In this document: piece after piece, positions 9,512 to 18,896 of the stretch | How positions within the stretch are numbered: position 1 is the stretch's first letter | How the letters are laid out: each line of letters opens with the position of its first letter | Assembly (NCBI GenBank): GCA_963826795.1 | Contig: CAWGYT010000007.1 | Coordinates: 124,001 to 188,000, forward strand | DNA from: CAWGYT01 sp963826795 | GTDB taxonomy: Bacteria > Planctomycetota > Planctomycetia > Pirellulales > Pirellulaceae | Direction: 5' to 3' | DNA length: 64,000 nt | Made by a program: the position numbers and the translations under genes | Notes under the pieces: generated by a model | The model's input: the letters and a program-made list of their open reading frames with translations, nothing else | Databases searched by the model: none | Told to the model about the DNA's origin: nothing

Positions 9512-10919
9512 TCAGTCGTTATTGTCCCGCAGCACCGCTTCCATCACCTTCGTGTTGCGTTCGACGGCCAGCACGACGGTTTGTTGCATCACGCCATCCT
9601 GACTGCTGCTGGTCACGGGCAGTACCTGCCGGCGGTCCGGCAGGCTCATCCGCACACTGAACGAGCCGTCGTCCCTCAGCTTGATGGGCTCACCGGCCAG
9701 CGTGACGTGTGCGCCGGGCCGCGTCGTCCCATGGACGATCATCTCGGCCTCCACCTCCAGCTTGAAGCGATGATCTCGACGCTGGCTCGGATCAGCCCCC
9801 ACGCCGAAGCGCGTCATCATCGGGGACCCGACGGGACGACAAAGCCGCTCCTCCAGGACCTCCTGCAACTCATCGGTCGACCCTTCCGCCGAGTAGCCGC
9901 CACTGAGCGCGAAGATCCGCTCGCAATTGGCCGCCACGTCGACCCACGTGCCATCCAAAGCATCGCGCAGCGCCCGGCTCGGGCGTCACCACACTGTTGC
10001 TCCGCGCGAGCCCGTGAAAACGGCCATTCGATCCCAAATAGCCAATCTCGACGCGATGCCCTCGGGGCGGGTCAAGGACGTCAATGTACCAGTTGTTGAC
10101 GCCACCATGGATTTCAATGTCGCGCAAGAGCGTTTCCGTGGAACTGGTCGTTCCCTTGACCGGAACCTCCATCAGACGAATCACCGGCTTGGCCGTATGC
10201 CAGTACTCCGCCATCGCGGCCTGGGCCCGCTGAATGCTGCGACTGGAAACCTCCCAGTGCACGTGCAGCCAGTAGGGATCGCGAACCATCAACACTACCC
10301 GGTCTCGGTTGCCGGACGCGTCGGTCAACGAGCGATCCGCCACGGAGTTGACGAGACGCCGGCCCCCGGCGGGAAGCGATCCGATCCCGGAAAGATCCTT
10401 GAAATGCTCCACCTCCTGATGGGCCTTCTGGATCTTGCGAGCCACCGGCGAAAGCCGCTGAGGGGCGGCGGCCAACTTGCCAGACGTGCCGTTGCGGCCC
10501 GGCCGGGCGATCGTCGACTTGCTGCCGTTCGTGCTGCGGCTGCCAACCGTACTGCGGCTGGTCGCGGAAGTGGTTCGACGTGAGGCCGTTTGACGCACCG
10601 ACGCCTTCGCAACTGTGCCCGAGTCGACTGACGTGCTGCGAGTCGACTCACGCCGCGACGTCGCCGCCTTCCGCCGGCTGGACGTTGCCTTGCCGCCCGC
10701 CTTGGCCGCCGCGCGACCTTTGACGGCAACGGTTTTGGACGAACTTCCCGCTCCCACTCGACCCTTGCTGGACCCATTCTTCAAGGCCTGCTTTTCGTCG
10801 CGGACCAAGGCGCGAATCAAGTCGCTCTTGCGCATCGAATGCCACCCCGAAATCCCCCGCTTCTTGGCCATCTTCGCCAGATCCTTGAGGGTGTATTCGC
10901 TCAGCGTAGTTGTTGTCAT
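9512..10919 (-). CDS. Rho_N-like/DUF4912 protein (one apparent frameshift)
   Basis: The ATG at 10919 has GGAGG upstream. Residues ~5-40 (YTLKDLAKMAKKRGISGW then a Lys/Arg-rich helix) form a Rho_N/SAP-like nucleic-acid-binding module. A Ser/Thr/Arg/Lys-rich, low-complexity linker of about 120 residues follows. Then comes DUF4912, with RDPYWLHVHWEV and NNWYIDV. A +1 shift near 9971 is needed to continue into DGTWVDVAANCERIFALSGG and the C-terminal beta-rich part. The conserved downstream half argues for a sequencing error rather than decay. Function unknown. The basic linker resembles histone-H1-like tails, so DNA or RNA association is an inference. Confidence 0.7.
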
Positions 10920-11514
10920 CAACGGTATAGCCTCCGGTAGCGGATGGCGACTCGACCAAGCCAAGCTCGGACGGATGAGGCGACCATCCTTTATTTTTTC
11001 CGCCGTCCCTGCACAAGCTGCCTTTTCGCCCGGCCGCAGTCCCTTGGTCCGCGCAGGCGACGAAGGTCACTTCGAAAAGGTGTTTTCGGGGGTGTGACAT
11101 GGGCGAGTTCCACGCCCCGGCTCAGTCCGAACCGGAACGCTTCTCGGACGTCGCGACCTTCATCCGCCTCGCTGCCCCGCTCTCGCAACTCACGTCTTTC
11201 GCGACGCGCACGTTGGGTCACGTGCGTGTTGGGTCACGCGCATGTCCCGCTCTCCAAGATGTCGGCGAAAGTCCCAGCGGGCGTCGGATCCCCCCTAAGG
11301 CCCATCGCGCTGCGGAGCAGTTCTCGCAAGGCAAGCTCTCACAAGCGACCGGCGGCCTTCGGCAGGCGCCGCCAGAGAACTCGCAAGATCCATAAAAAAG
11401 AGTTTAATCGAACCCGCGGAAATCGCAAAACATAAGCCCCCCACAAGGGCTATTGCTTTTTAGAAAACGCCAAATCTCAAGGGCTCGGTCGGAAGCGACA
11501 CGGGCGTGTCATTC
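10920..11514. other. Intergenic region with no supported gene
   Basis: About 600 bases between the DUF4912 start and the repeat element. A short imperfect duplication GTTGGGTCACG is seen near 11213 and 11229. A weak hairpin (AGCCC...GGGCT) followed by CTTTTT lies near 11435-11462 and could be a terminator. Short frames on both strands show no protein family features. Confidence 0.5.
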
Positions 11515-11632
11515 GGTTGGGAAAAGGGGTCAGGTCCCAAAAAGCCGGAACGGCCCTTCGGGTGCTTCACACGTTTTGGGACGTGACACTTCTTCGCAAC
11601 CCGAAATCTTAACTGTGACACCGCACTAGCGG
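11515..11632 (+). mobile_element. Palindromic ~115-bp repeat element, copy 1
   Basis: The left arm GGTTGGGAAAAGGGGTCAGG, the right flank ending TGTGACACCGCACTAGCGG and the distance between them match a second copy at 53472-53585 in the same orientation. The 35-bp centre (about 11539-11573) matches copy 2 only as its reverse complement (31 of 35 bases). The core contains three mini-hairpins (GCCGgaaCGGC, CCCttcGGG, GTGcttCAC). GGTCAGGTCCC-type palindromes are, from memory, typical of REP/RAYT-associated sequences; no transposase is present. The right end overlaps the stop codon of the minus-strand gene at 11626. Confidence 0.8.
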
Positions 11633-13341
11633 TAGTAGAGCAGCAGGTAGACCACCAACATCAGAGCGGCCCACATCGCCATTTGCCCGGTGGCGGCGAA
11701 ACGGCCTCGGCGGCCGTCATCCGACAGCCATGCCGTGAGTTGATCCCAGAGGAACCCCGTGGCGACGGCCCTTCGTTGGTCGAGCCACAATTTCCAGGGC
11801 TGCCAGCTGCGCTGCACCGTTTGGACGGTCCGGGGCAGCAGTCGGCGGTAGAGCCAATCCACATCGAGCAGCACGCCAGGGGTCGATCGTCGATACACGC
11901 CGAACCGCAGTAGGGCGGCGAAGACCAGACCGGCGAGGGCCAGGATCTGCAGTTGTTCGACCACGTGGGGCACCGTATAGGCGTGATAATCGACCGCGTA
12001 CGGCAGTCGCGCGTAAAGCCATCCGGGCGCCAATCCGATGAGCAGGCAGCAGGCCGAGGCGAGGATCATGGCCAGCCGCATGCTCCAAGCGGCCTCGCCG
12101 CCGACTCGGTTCGACTGTGGATCGCCGAGGAACACATCGTAGGGAATCCGTAAACCGCACACGAAAAAGACTCCGGCGGTCGCCACCAGCAGGCTCACCC
12201 AAGCCGCTTGATGATGCGCCTGGGCGACCGCAGACAACGAGAGGGACTTCGTCACGAAGCCGCTGAACAAAGGCATCGAGATGGCGGCGGCGCCTACGAG
12301 GTAGGCGGCGAAGGTCCACGGCATCGCTCGGGCCAGGCCGCCGAGCTGCGAGGCGCGAGCCGTCCCGGTCCGACTCAGAACGGCACCGGTCGCCATGAAA
12401 AGGAGTCCTTTGTAGAGAATGTGAGCGACGGCATGGGCCGTCGCTCCGTTGACGGCCAGTTCACCACCGACTCCGGCCGCCACGACCATAAAACCCAACT
12501 GGTTATTCAGGCAGTACGCCAGCGACCGTCGCACATCGTCCTCCAGCCAGGCGTAGACCAACGGCACAAGTGCCATCACACAACCGATCGCCAGCAGGGG
12601 TTCCCAGCCGGCAAACCCGCGGAGCAGGGCGTAGACGGCCAGTTTGGTCGTGAACGCGCTCAGGTAGACCGTCCCGCTGGGTGACGCTTCGGGGTACGCG
12701 TCGGGCAGCCAGGCATGCAGCAAAGGAAAGGCCGCCTTGATCCCGAAGGCCAGCACGATCAGCCACGCTGCCGCCTGCGGAAACGCGGAAACGAAAACGC
12801 CGACTTGGTCGACGGCGCCGAACGCCAGATCGCCGGTTTGCTGCAGGCGGAAGACGGCCCCGGACAAGAGCAGGACACCCGAACCGACCTGGACGATCAG
12901 ATAGCGCATGCCGGCGCGGTAGGAGCCGGCAGTCCGACCTTGCCACACCAGGAACACCGAAGTGACGGCGGTCAATTCCCAAAAGACGAACAAGGACAAC
13001 AAGTCGCCTGCGAACACGGCCGCAATCGCCGACCCCGCGTAGGCGGCGGCCATGGCCGCCGACAGAGAATCGCGCCGGTCCCAGGCGTAGATCGCACTCA
13101 GCGTCGCGGCGAGGTGAAACACGTGTCCAAAGGCCAGACTCAGACGATCGACGCGAATCGGGACCCAGGTCAGCCCGAAGGCCTCCCAGGTCGTTACCGC
13201 GCCAGGAGCAAAGGCCAACGTGAGCTGCAGCCAACTCAGCAAGGGCAGCGCGACCCAGGCCACGCGTCGGGCGCGATCCGGCAGCAGGATCGCGAGCAGG
13301 GGCCCCAGGATCAGAATCACGCCCGGTGGAATCTCATTCAT
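11626..13341 (-). CDS. Third antiporter-like subunit (MrpD/NuoL family)
   Basis: A 571-aa polytopic membrane protein of the proton-pumping subunit family shared by Mrp antiporters and complex I. The key TM5 glutamate is in SLFVFWELTAV, and the TM7 lysine is in AFGIKAAFPLLHAWLPDAYPE. A second lysine lies in AFTTKLAVYALLR. The C-terminal ~100 residues are an extra amphipathic extension ending with a last TM helix. It starts inside the end of the preceding 84-aa gene (8-base overlap) and is the last gene of the operon. The CGC-TAG end is shared with the repeat element that abuts it. With no full-length MrpA in the cluster, it may fill that role. Confidence 0.85.
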   Translation of the reverse strand: MNEIPPGVILILGPLLAILLPDRARRVAWVALPLLSWLQLTLAFAPGAVTTWEAFGLTWVPIRVDRLSLAFGHVFHLAATLSAIYAWDRRDSLSAAMAAAYAGSAIAAVFAGDLLSLFVFWELTAVTSVFLVWQGRTAGSYRAGMRYLIVQVGSGVLLLSGAVFRLQQTGDLAFGAVDQVGVFVSAFPQAAAWLIVLAFGIKAAFPLLHAWLPDAYPEASPSGTVYLSAFTTKLAVYALLRGFAGWEPLLAIGCVMALVPLVYAWLEDDVRRSLAYCLNNQLGFMVVAAGVGGELAVNGATAHAVAHILYKGLLFMATGAVLSRTGTARASQLGGLARAMPWTFAAYLVGAAAISMPLFSGFVTKSLSLSAVAQAHHQAAWVSLLVATAGVFFVCGLRIPYDVFLGDPQSNRVGGEAAWSMRLAMILASACCLLIGLAPGWLYARLPYAVDYHAYTVPHVVEQLQILALAGLVFAALLRFGVYRRSTPGVLLDVDWLYRRLLPRTVQTVQRSWQPWKLWLDQRRAVATGFLWDQLTAWLSDDGRRGRFAATGQMAMWAALMLVVYLLLYYR

Positions 13342-13588
13342 CGTAGTAGTCCTCCGGACGGCGCACGAGGGGCCGCCAGAGTCGGGCCACGGCGACCAAC
13401 GAGACGGCGCTGCCGAGGCTCAGCCAGCCGTAAAATCCCAGCCACGATTCACAGGGGAAATGCGGATGGAATTCCGACAAGTCGTGCACCCAGAGATCCA
13501 GCACCAGCAGCGTGACGGATCCTCCGGCGAGTGCCCAGCCAAGCCGTCGCGCGGCGCGGGCCGGGTCGTTGAGATGAGGCTCATTCAT
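13334..13588 (-). CDS. 84-aa two-helix membrane protein in Mrp operon
   Basis: Small protein with two hydrophobic helices around a conserved-looking loop (HPHFPCESWLGFYGW) and a charged tail ending EDYYDE. Its ATG overlaps the stop of the upstream antiporter-like gene by four bases, and its end overlaps the start of the next by eight. It is therefore translationally coupled and very likely a subunit or assembly factor of the complex. I recall similar short proteins beside Mrp-like clusters in other bacteria but know no function. Confidence 0.75.
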   Translation of the reverse strand: MNEPHLNDPARAARRLGWALAGGSVTLLVLDLWVHDLSEFHPHFPCESWLGFYGWLSLGSAVSLVAVARLWRPLVRRPEDYYDE

Positions 13589-15077
13589 AGGCTGCCAGCT
13601 CCCCCCAGAGGCGCCAGGACCTGATACAGTCGATCCGCGAAGAAGAACAGCAGGATTCCTCCGAGGGCCGTCAGGCAAAGTGGCACGACACAGAGCAAGG
13701 GCGCCTCTTGCAAGCCCGCCGGCACCTCGTCGCGGTCCTCCGGGGCGATTCGATAGAACCCCGCGACGGCCACCGGCACCAGGTAGGCGATATTCAGCAG
13801 CGAGCTGACCATCAGCACGGCCACGAAAACGGGTTGGTCGGCGGCCGCGGCGCCGTTGGCCAGGAACCATTTGCTCCAGGCCCCGCCAAACGGAGGCAGC
13901 CCGATAATGCTGAAGGAGCCGAGCAGGAAGGCAGTCATCGTGAAGGGCATTTTCCACCCCAGCCCTCGCATTTGGCTGACCTCCGTCTTGTGCGTCGCCA
14001 CGTAAATCGCTCCGGCGCAAAAGAACAAGGTGATCTTGCCCACCGCGTGCATCGCAATATGCATGCTCGCGCCGGCGATGCTCGCGGGAGTCGCCAAGAC
14101 GGCGCCAAGCGTGATATATGAAAGCTGGCTTACGGTCGAGTAAGCAAGTCGCCTTTGAGGTTGTCCTTCGTCATCGCGACGAGTGAGGCAATGAGCACGG
14201 AGGCTCCGGCGACATACATCAGCCAGGTGTTGATTCCGGTCGTCTGCAGCAGCTCGAGCCCGAAGATGTAGATCACCACCTTCAGGACGGTGAAGACGCC
14301 AACTTTCACGACGGCCACTGCATGCAGCAGGGCGCTCACCGGTGTGGGCACCACCATGGCGGCCGGAAGCCAACGGTGAAAGGGCATCAGCGCCGCCTTG
14401 CCCGTCCCGAACACGAACAGCCCTAACAGGCAGGCCAAGGCGGTGGTCCCGATTCGCTGTTCGACCCAGGCGTCTTTCAGAATGCCGCCCTCCCGAAATT
14501 CAACCGTCCCGGTCAGGTGCCAGGTCCAGCTGATGGCGACCAGCAGCAAGCCGATCGACGTCAACAGCAGAACCGACAGATAGGTCCGTCCGCCGCGCCG
14601 CACTTCGTCGGTTCCGTAGTGGGTGACGAGCGGGTAGGTCGAGAGGGTCATGATCTCGTAAAACACAAACAGCGTCAGCAGATTGGCAGCGAGGGCGGCG
14701 CCCATGGCCGCGAAGATGGACAGCGAAAAGCAGGTATAAAAACGGGTCTGATGCTGTTCGTGGTGTGCCCGCATATAGCCCATCGCGTAGGCCGTGGTCA
14801 CGATCCAGAGCCCCGAAGCGACGAGCGAGAACAGCATCCCGAGCGGTTCCAGTCGGAAGGCCAAGGGAAACCCCGGAATGAATTCTCCCAAGACGAACTC
14901 GGGGCGCGCACCGTGGAACACCGCGCCGGCCAAACTCGCTGCCACCGCAAACAGTGCAGTCCCCAGCACCAACTGGGTCGCTTCCCGCAGATTGGGTCGG
15001 CTGCCGAACAGGACCGTCATGACGGCCGTCGTCAGCGGCAGGACCAACATCATCTGCATCCGGGTCTCGGCCGTCAT
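13585..15077 (-). CDS. Second MrpD-like antiporter subunit (one apparent frameshift)
   Basis: Two collinear pieces of one membrane protein join through a -1 shift near 14143. The shift falls inside the conserved KxxLKxxLAYSTVSQLSYI segment, so nothing is lost. The upstream piece carries the TM5 Glu (LTLFVFYEIMTLSTYPL) and TM7 Lys (TGKAALMPFHRWLP). The downstream piece carries HAVGKITLFFCAGAIY and FSIIGLPPFGG. Total length near 497 aa is normal for MrpD. The ATG at 15077 directly abuts the stop of the preceding mrpD-like gene. The shift is probably a sequencing error, since overlaps with both neighbours are preserved. Confidence 0.8.
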
Positions 15078-16562
15078 TTAGTGCGCCCCCAAAATCGCCA
15101 GGGCGGCCTGGCGCGCCACCCCAACCGGGATCGTGGTCCAGACCCCAAACAGCAGTGAAGTGCCCAAGACCAGATAGGTCGGGATCAGCATCACCAGAGG
15201 GGCTTCGGTCGCGGCCGCCGCCGCTCCAACGGGCTCGCGAAAGTACACCGCTTCGACCACACGGCCCACATAGACGACGGCCAGCAGCGATCCCACAACC
15301 ACCAGCACGGCCGCCGGCCCGAAACCCTCCTGCCACGCGGCGACCACCAGGTACCATTTACTCACAAACCCGGCCGTCACGGGGACACCGATCAGACCGA
15401 GCCCACCGATCACCCAGGCAAACGAGGTCCACGGCATCCGCCGCCCGATCCCCTGCAGATCGTCGATCGACAAGCCCGGCAAACGCAGCGCATAGCACCC
15501 CATCGCCATGAACAAGCCACCTTTGATCAGGGCGTGATTCAGAATGTGCACGATCCCAGCCGTCACGCCGGCTTCCGTCGCCAGACTGACTCCCAGAATG
15601 ATGTAGCCGATCTGGGCGATACTCGAATAGGCCAGCACGCGTTTGACGTCGTGCTGAAAAATGGCCGACGCCGAGGCCACGTAGATGCCCACCAGGGCCA
15701 GCGTCATCAGGCCCAGTCCCAACGGCAGCACGTCGAAGGCAAAATGCGTCTCAAAGATCGTAAAGACCACACGCAGCAAGATGTAGACCGAGACTTTCGT
15801 CGACGTCGCGGCCACGAAGGCGGTCACGACGGAGGGGGCGGAGGCATAGGCGTTTGGCAGCCATTGATGCAGCGGAAACAACGCGATCTTGATGCTGATC
15901 CCCACGGACAAGAAAGCAAACGCGACCAGAACGGTGCGATTATTGCCCGTTTCCGTCGAGGCCTCCAAGAGCCGCGCCAATTCGATCATATTGAGGCTGC
16001 CGGTCACCTGGTAGCTCAGCCCGATGCCGATCAGGATGAAGGTGGCTCCGATGGTCCCCATCACGAGATACTGAAACGCAGCCACCAGCGCCCGTCGACT
16101 GCGTCCCAAACTGATCAGGGCATAAGTCGAGAGCGATGAGATTTCCAGGAACACGAACAGGTTGAATAAGTCACCGGTGATTGCAATCCCCATTAAGCCT
16201 GTCACGCACAGCAGAAAGGCCGCATAGAACATCGACTGCTGGCTGGCGGGAATCTCGCGGTTGACGCTGGGCGGCGCATAACTCATGACGGCCGCGGCCA
16301 TCGCGGAAATCAGCCACACCATGAACGCACTCAGCGCATCCACGCGATACTCGATTCCCCACGGAGCCGGCCAGCCGCCCAGTTCGTAGACGATCGTTCC
16401 GCGCTGGTGGACCAGCCACAGCAGACGAGTGGCAAGCGCTAAATTGGACCAGCACACCGCGATCGCCAGCACGAGGACGCGGCGACGCGCCCGGACCAGC
16501 ACACACAGCGGCGCGGCCAGCAAGGGAACGACGATCTGCAGGACGGGGAGATGTTGATCCAT
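15078..16562 (-). CDS. mnhD: Na+/H+ antiporter subunit D
   Basis: A 494-aa protein with about 14 predicted helices, homologous to NuoM/NuoN. TM5 Glu is in NLFVFLEISSLSTYAL, TM7 Lys in SIKIALFPLHQWLPNAY, and the TM8 Lys in ATSTKVSVYILLR. The VLAYSSIAQIGYIILG segment is characteristic. The ATG overlaps the stop of mnhC by one base (TAATG), a coupled arrangement. It is the first of three antiporter-like subunits in the operon. Confidence 0.92.
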   Translation of the reverse strand: MDQHLPVLQIVVPLLAAPLCVLVRARRRVLVLAIAVCWSNLALATRLLWLVHQRGTIVYELGGWPAPWGIEYRVDALSAFMVWLISAMAAAVMSYAPPSVNREIPASQQSMFYAAFLLCVTGLMGIAITGDLFNLFVFLEISSLSTYALISLGRSRRALVAAFQYLVMGTIGATFILIGIGLSYQVTGSLNMIELARLLEASTETGNNRTVLVAFAFLSVGISIKIALFPLHQWLPNAYASAPSVVTAFVAATSTKVSVYILLRVVFTIFETHFAFDVLPLGLGLMTLALVGIYVASASAIFQHDVKRVLAYSSIAQIGYIILGVSLATEAGVTAGIVHILNHALIKGGLFMAMGCYALRLPGLSIDDLQGIGRRMPWTSFAWVIGGLGLIGVPVTAGFVSKWYLVVAAWQEGFGPAAVLVVVGSLLAVVYVGRVVEAVYFREPVGAAAAATEAPLVMLIPTYLVLGTSLLFGVWTTIPVGVARQAALAILGAH

Positions 16563-16918
16563 TAAAGTCGCTTGTCTTTCGCCAGGATCTCGTCGTCCTC
16601 AATGGTCCCGTACGCCTCGCGGATCCGCACAATCAGCGCCAACGCGACCGAGGTGGTGGCAATGCCGACCACAATCGCCGTCAGCATCAAGACACTCGGC
16701 AACGGGTGCGAGTACACTTGGCGGCCCGGGATCATGATCGGGGCCGTTCCGCCTTCCACCTTGCCCATGGTCAGATAGAGCAGGAAAACCGAGACCTGAA
16801 AGATGTTCAAACCGATCACCTTTTGGATCAAATTCGGGCGGGCGATGACGATAAAGAATCCGGTCATCATCAGGAAGATCACGACCCAATAGTTGTACAG
16901 ACCCAGCACGTTGCTCAT
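16562..16918 (-). CDS. mnhC: Na+/H+ antiporter subunit C (NuoK-like)
   Basis: A 118-aa protein with three hydrophobic helices, related to complex I NuoK. It contains NLIQKVIGLNIFQVSVFLL and PLPSVLMLTAIVVGIATTSV, the usual MnhC/NuoK core including the helix that leads into the second half. The ATG overlaps the mnhB stop by four bases. A cytoplasmic charged tail ends at DKRL. Confidence 0.92.
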   Translation of the reverse strand: MSNVLGLYNYWVVIFLMMTGFFIVIARPNLIQKVIGLNIFQVSVFLLYLTMGKVEGGTAPIMIPGRQVYSHPLPSVLMLTAIVVGIATTSVALALIVRIREAYGTIEDDEILAKDKRL

Positions 16919-17358
16919 GAATTCCGCCCCCGTGCCGCGAAGAGATAGAAGATCGCGATCATCACCGCCGCTACGGTGATTCCCACGCCCAGCTCGACCA
17001 GAAAAATCCCCAAGTGTTGTCCGTGCGGCAAATAACCCCCGCCCCAATGATGCTCCAGCACCTCGTACTCCAGAAAATTGCCCCCGGCCAGCATCGTCAG
17101 GACGCCAGTGCCCGCATAGATCAAAACGCCCAGGGGAACCAGCACCTCAACCACGTTCGGCTTGACCACGCGTTGCGCCGCCTCCAAGCCGAAAACCAAG
17201 CCGTACAGCACGATCGCGGCGGCGAAAATCACGCCGGCCTGAAATCCGCCGCCAGGGCCAAAATCGCCATGAAACTGGACGTAAAGGGCGAATAACATGA
17301 TGTAGGGAATCAGCAGCTTCGAGACGATCCGCAGGATCGCATGCGATCTCATCTTCAT
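16915..17358 (-). CDS. mnhB: Na+/H+ antiporter subunit B
   Basis: A 147-aa MnhB family membrane protein. The diagnostic GDFGPGGGFQAGVIFAAA loop is complete and four hydrophobic segments are visible. It overlaps the upstream DUF4040-type gene and the downstream mnhC by four bases each. In other Mrp systems MnhB lies next to the C-terminal part of MrpA; here that part is encoded by the separate upstream gene. Confidence 0.92.
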   Translation of the reverse strand: MKMRSHAILRIVSKLLIPYIMLFALYVQFHGDFGPGGGFQAGVIFAAAIVLYGLVFGLEAAQRVVKPNVVEVLVPLGVLIYAGTGVLTMLAGGNFLEYEVLEHHWGGGYLPHGQHLGIFLVELGVGITVAAVMIAIFYLFAARGRNS

Positions 17359-17951
17359 CTCGAGGACTCCTGCCCCGCCGCGGGATCCGCAGAGGCCGGT
17401 CCTGGTGTCGAGCCTGGGGTGACGCGCCGCATCAGCAACATGACCGCCACGGCCGCCGTGAAGATCACGGTCGTTTCGCCCAGCGTGTCATAACCTCGAT
17501 AGCTGGCCAAGACCGCGGTCACCACATTGGGCATGTGGACCTCATGTTCCGTGCGTTCCACGTACGTCCGCTGCGGATAGCGCTGAATCGGTGCATCAGG
17601 GTCCCCGTAGTGCGGCATGTCGAGCGTGCCGTAGACGAGAAAGCCACCCGTGATCGTCACGACCAACAGCGCCTCCCAGGGAAACCGGGTGGGCAACTTG
17701 GCCGTTCGACTGGTCAAGGAAAGCGTGGCCAGCATCAACACCGTCGAAATCCCCGCGCCGACTGCCGCTTCGGTGAACGCGACATCGGGTGCGTCGAGCA
17801 CGAGCATCCAGCTGGCTCCAAGAAAGCTGTAGATCCCGGTGAGCATCACGGCGGCCCAAAGATCACGCATCCGCGCAACGGTGACAGCCGTGGCAGCCAG
17901 CAACGCCAAAATCGGGACAATGATGTACGATTCGCTCACAGCATGCCCCAT
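17355..17951 (-). CDS. MbhD/MbhE-like (DUF4040) antiporter subunit
   Basis: About 198 aa. The first half (helices around LWAAVMLTGIYSFLGASWM and DAPDVAFTEAAVGAGISTVL) is the DUF4040 module, equivalent to the C-terminal part of MrpA and to archaeal MbhD. The second half, with VVTAVLASYRGYDTLGETTVIFTAAVAV, matches the MbhE-like module. So the MrpA C-terminal domains are a stand-alone protein here. The ATG at 17951 or the GTG at 17939 (better Shine-Dalgarno, GGGG) could be the start. The stop overlaps the start of mnhB. Confidence 0.85.
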   Translation of the reverse strand: MGHAVSESYIIVPILALLAATAVTVARMRDLWAAVMLTGIYSFLGASWMLVLDAPDVAFTEAAVGAGISTVLMLATLSLTSRTAKLPTRFPWEALLVVTITGGFLVYGTLDMPHYGDPDAPIQRYPQRTYVERTEHEVHMPNVVTAVLASYRGYDTLGETTVIFTAAVAVMLLMRRVTPGSTPGPASADPAAGQESSR

Positions 17952-18048
17952 CGGCCGCGACGCAACATCCCGCCTGACCCCGCCCGATGCGAGATCGGGA
18001 GCCACAATCTTCCCGCTCCCTCAGGCCTGCCCTGCCCCGCTGCGTTGT

Positions 18049-18426
18049 TCACTCGGACTCTCCCCGCGGCTTGGCCGCAGCCGTTTCGCGGCGGGGCGCC
18101 AGCCGTGGCACGAGACCATCGGTCAAGGCCGCCTGCGCCAACGCATGACACGCCGTGGGACTTGTGACAAACAGGAAACCCAGGATCATCAGCAGCTTGA
18201 CCAAGGCCAGCGACCAGCCTGCCTGAAACATCAAGCTCAACAGAATCAGCCCGGCGCCAAGCGTGTCGGTGATCCCTCCTCCATGCAACCGCGTGAAGAA
18301 GTCCGGCAAGCGGACGATCCCAACTCCTCCCACCACGGCAAAGAAGGAACCCGCCAACAGCAACCCCCAAGTCGCAACATCGCAAACAATCTCGGGAACG
18401 GAAGCCAGCAGCAGCATCGTGCTCAT
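18049..18426 (-). CDS. mnhG: Na+/H+ antiporter subunit G
   Basis: A 125-aa protein with three hydrophobic helices and the MnhG signature GIVRLPDFFTRLHGGGITDTLG. A hydrophilic Arg/Glu-rich tail of about 25 residues is longer than usual. The start overlaps the mnhF stop by four bases (ATGA). Spacing to the next gene is about 100 bases. Confidence 0.92.
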   Translation of the reverse strand: MSTMLLLASVPEIVCDVATWGLLLAGSFFAVVGGVGIVRLPDFFTRLHGGGITDTLGAGLILLSLMFQAGWSLALVKLLMILGFLFVTSPTACHALAQAALTDGLVPRLAPRRETAAAKPRGESE

Positions 18427-18710
18427 GACACCCCCTTCTGCGAACTCACATCGGTGTCAGCAAACATCCCGTATTTCGAAAAACGCAGCACCGCAACCAT
18501 CCCGATGAAGTTCATCAGGCTGTAGAGCAACGCCAAGTCGAGGAAATCCGGACGCTCGATCAAAAAACTGACCACGCAAATCAACAGCACCGTCTTGGTG
18601 CCAAACATGTTGACGGCCAGAATCCGGTCAAACACCGTCGGCCCCTGAGACGCTCGGTACAATGCCAAGCTCATCGTCACCACGATGGCCAGCAAAACGA
18701 TTGCATACAT
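18423..18710 (-). CDS. mnhF: Na+/H+ antiporter subunit F
   Basis: A 95-aa protein with three hydrophobic helices. It has the MnhF pattern: GPTVFDRILAVNMFGTKTV followed by ERPDFLDLALLYSLMNFIG. The ATG at 18710 begins MYAIVLLAIVV. A 186-base spacer separates it from mnhE, which is unusual in an otherwise tightly overlapping operon; no gene was seen in the spacer. Confidence 0.9.
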   Translation of the reverse strand: MYAIVLLAIVVTMSLALYRASQGPTVFDRILAVNMFGTKTVLLICVVSFLIERPDFLDLALLYSLMNFIGMVAVLRFSKYGMFADTDVSSQKGVS

Positions 18711-18896
18711 GCCTCTCCTGCACTTTCCCCCCGCGATGCGGCGAGGATTCCCTCGATCTTCCCAGGGCTGCCGCCGACCGCCCAACGGCCCCGTGATGCC
18801 CGCCAGCCTCTGCGGAGGTCAAGTCAGGGCACGCCGAAATCGGTCGCGACGACCAGCCCTCGCAACAGCGCCCCGTCCCCACCCGCGACCAACTCG

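Noticed and set aside
10991..11395. Several ~80-160 codon frames on both strands after the DUF4912 gene
   Set aside because: They overlap one another, lack ribosome sites and show low-complexity Arg/Ser/Pro composition.
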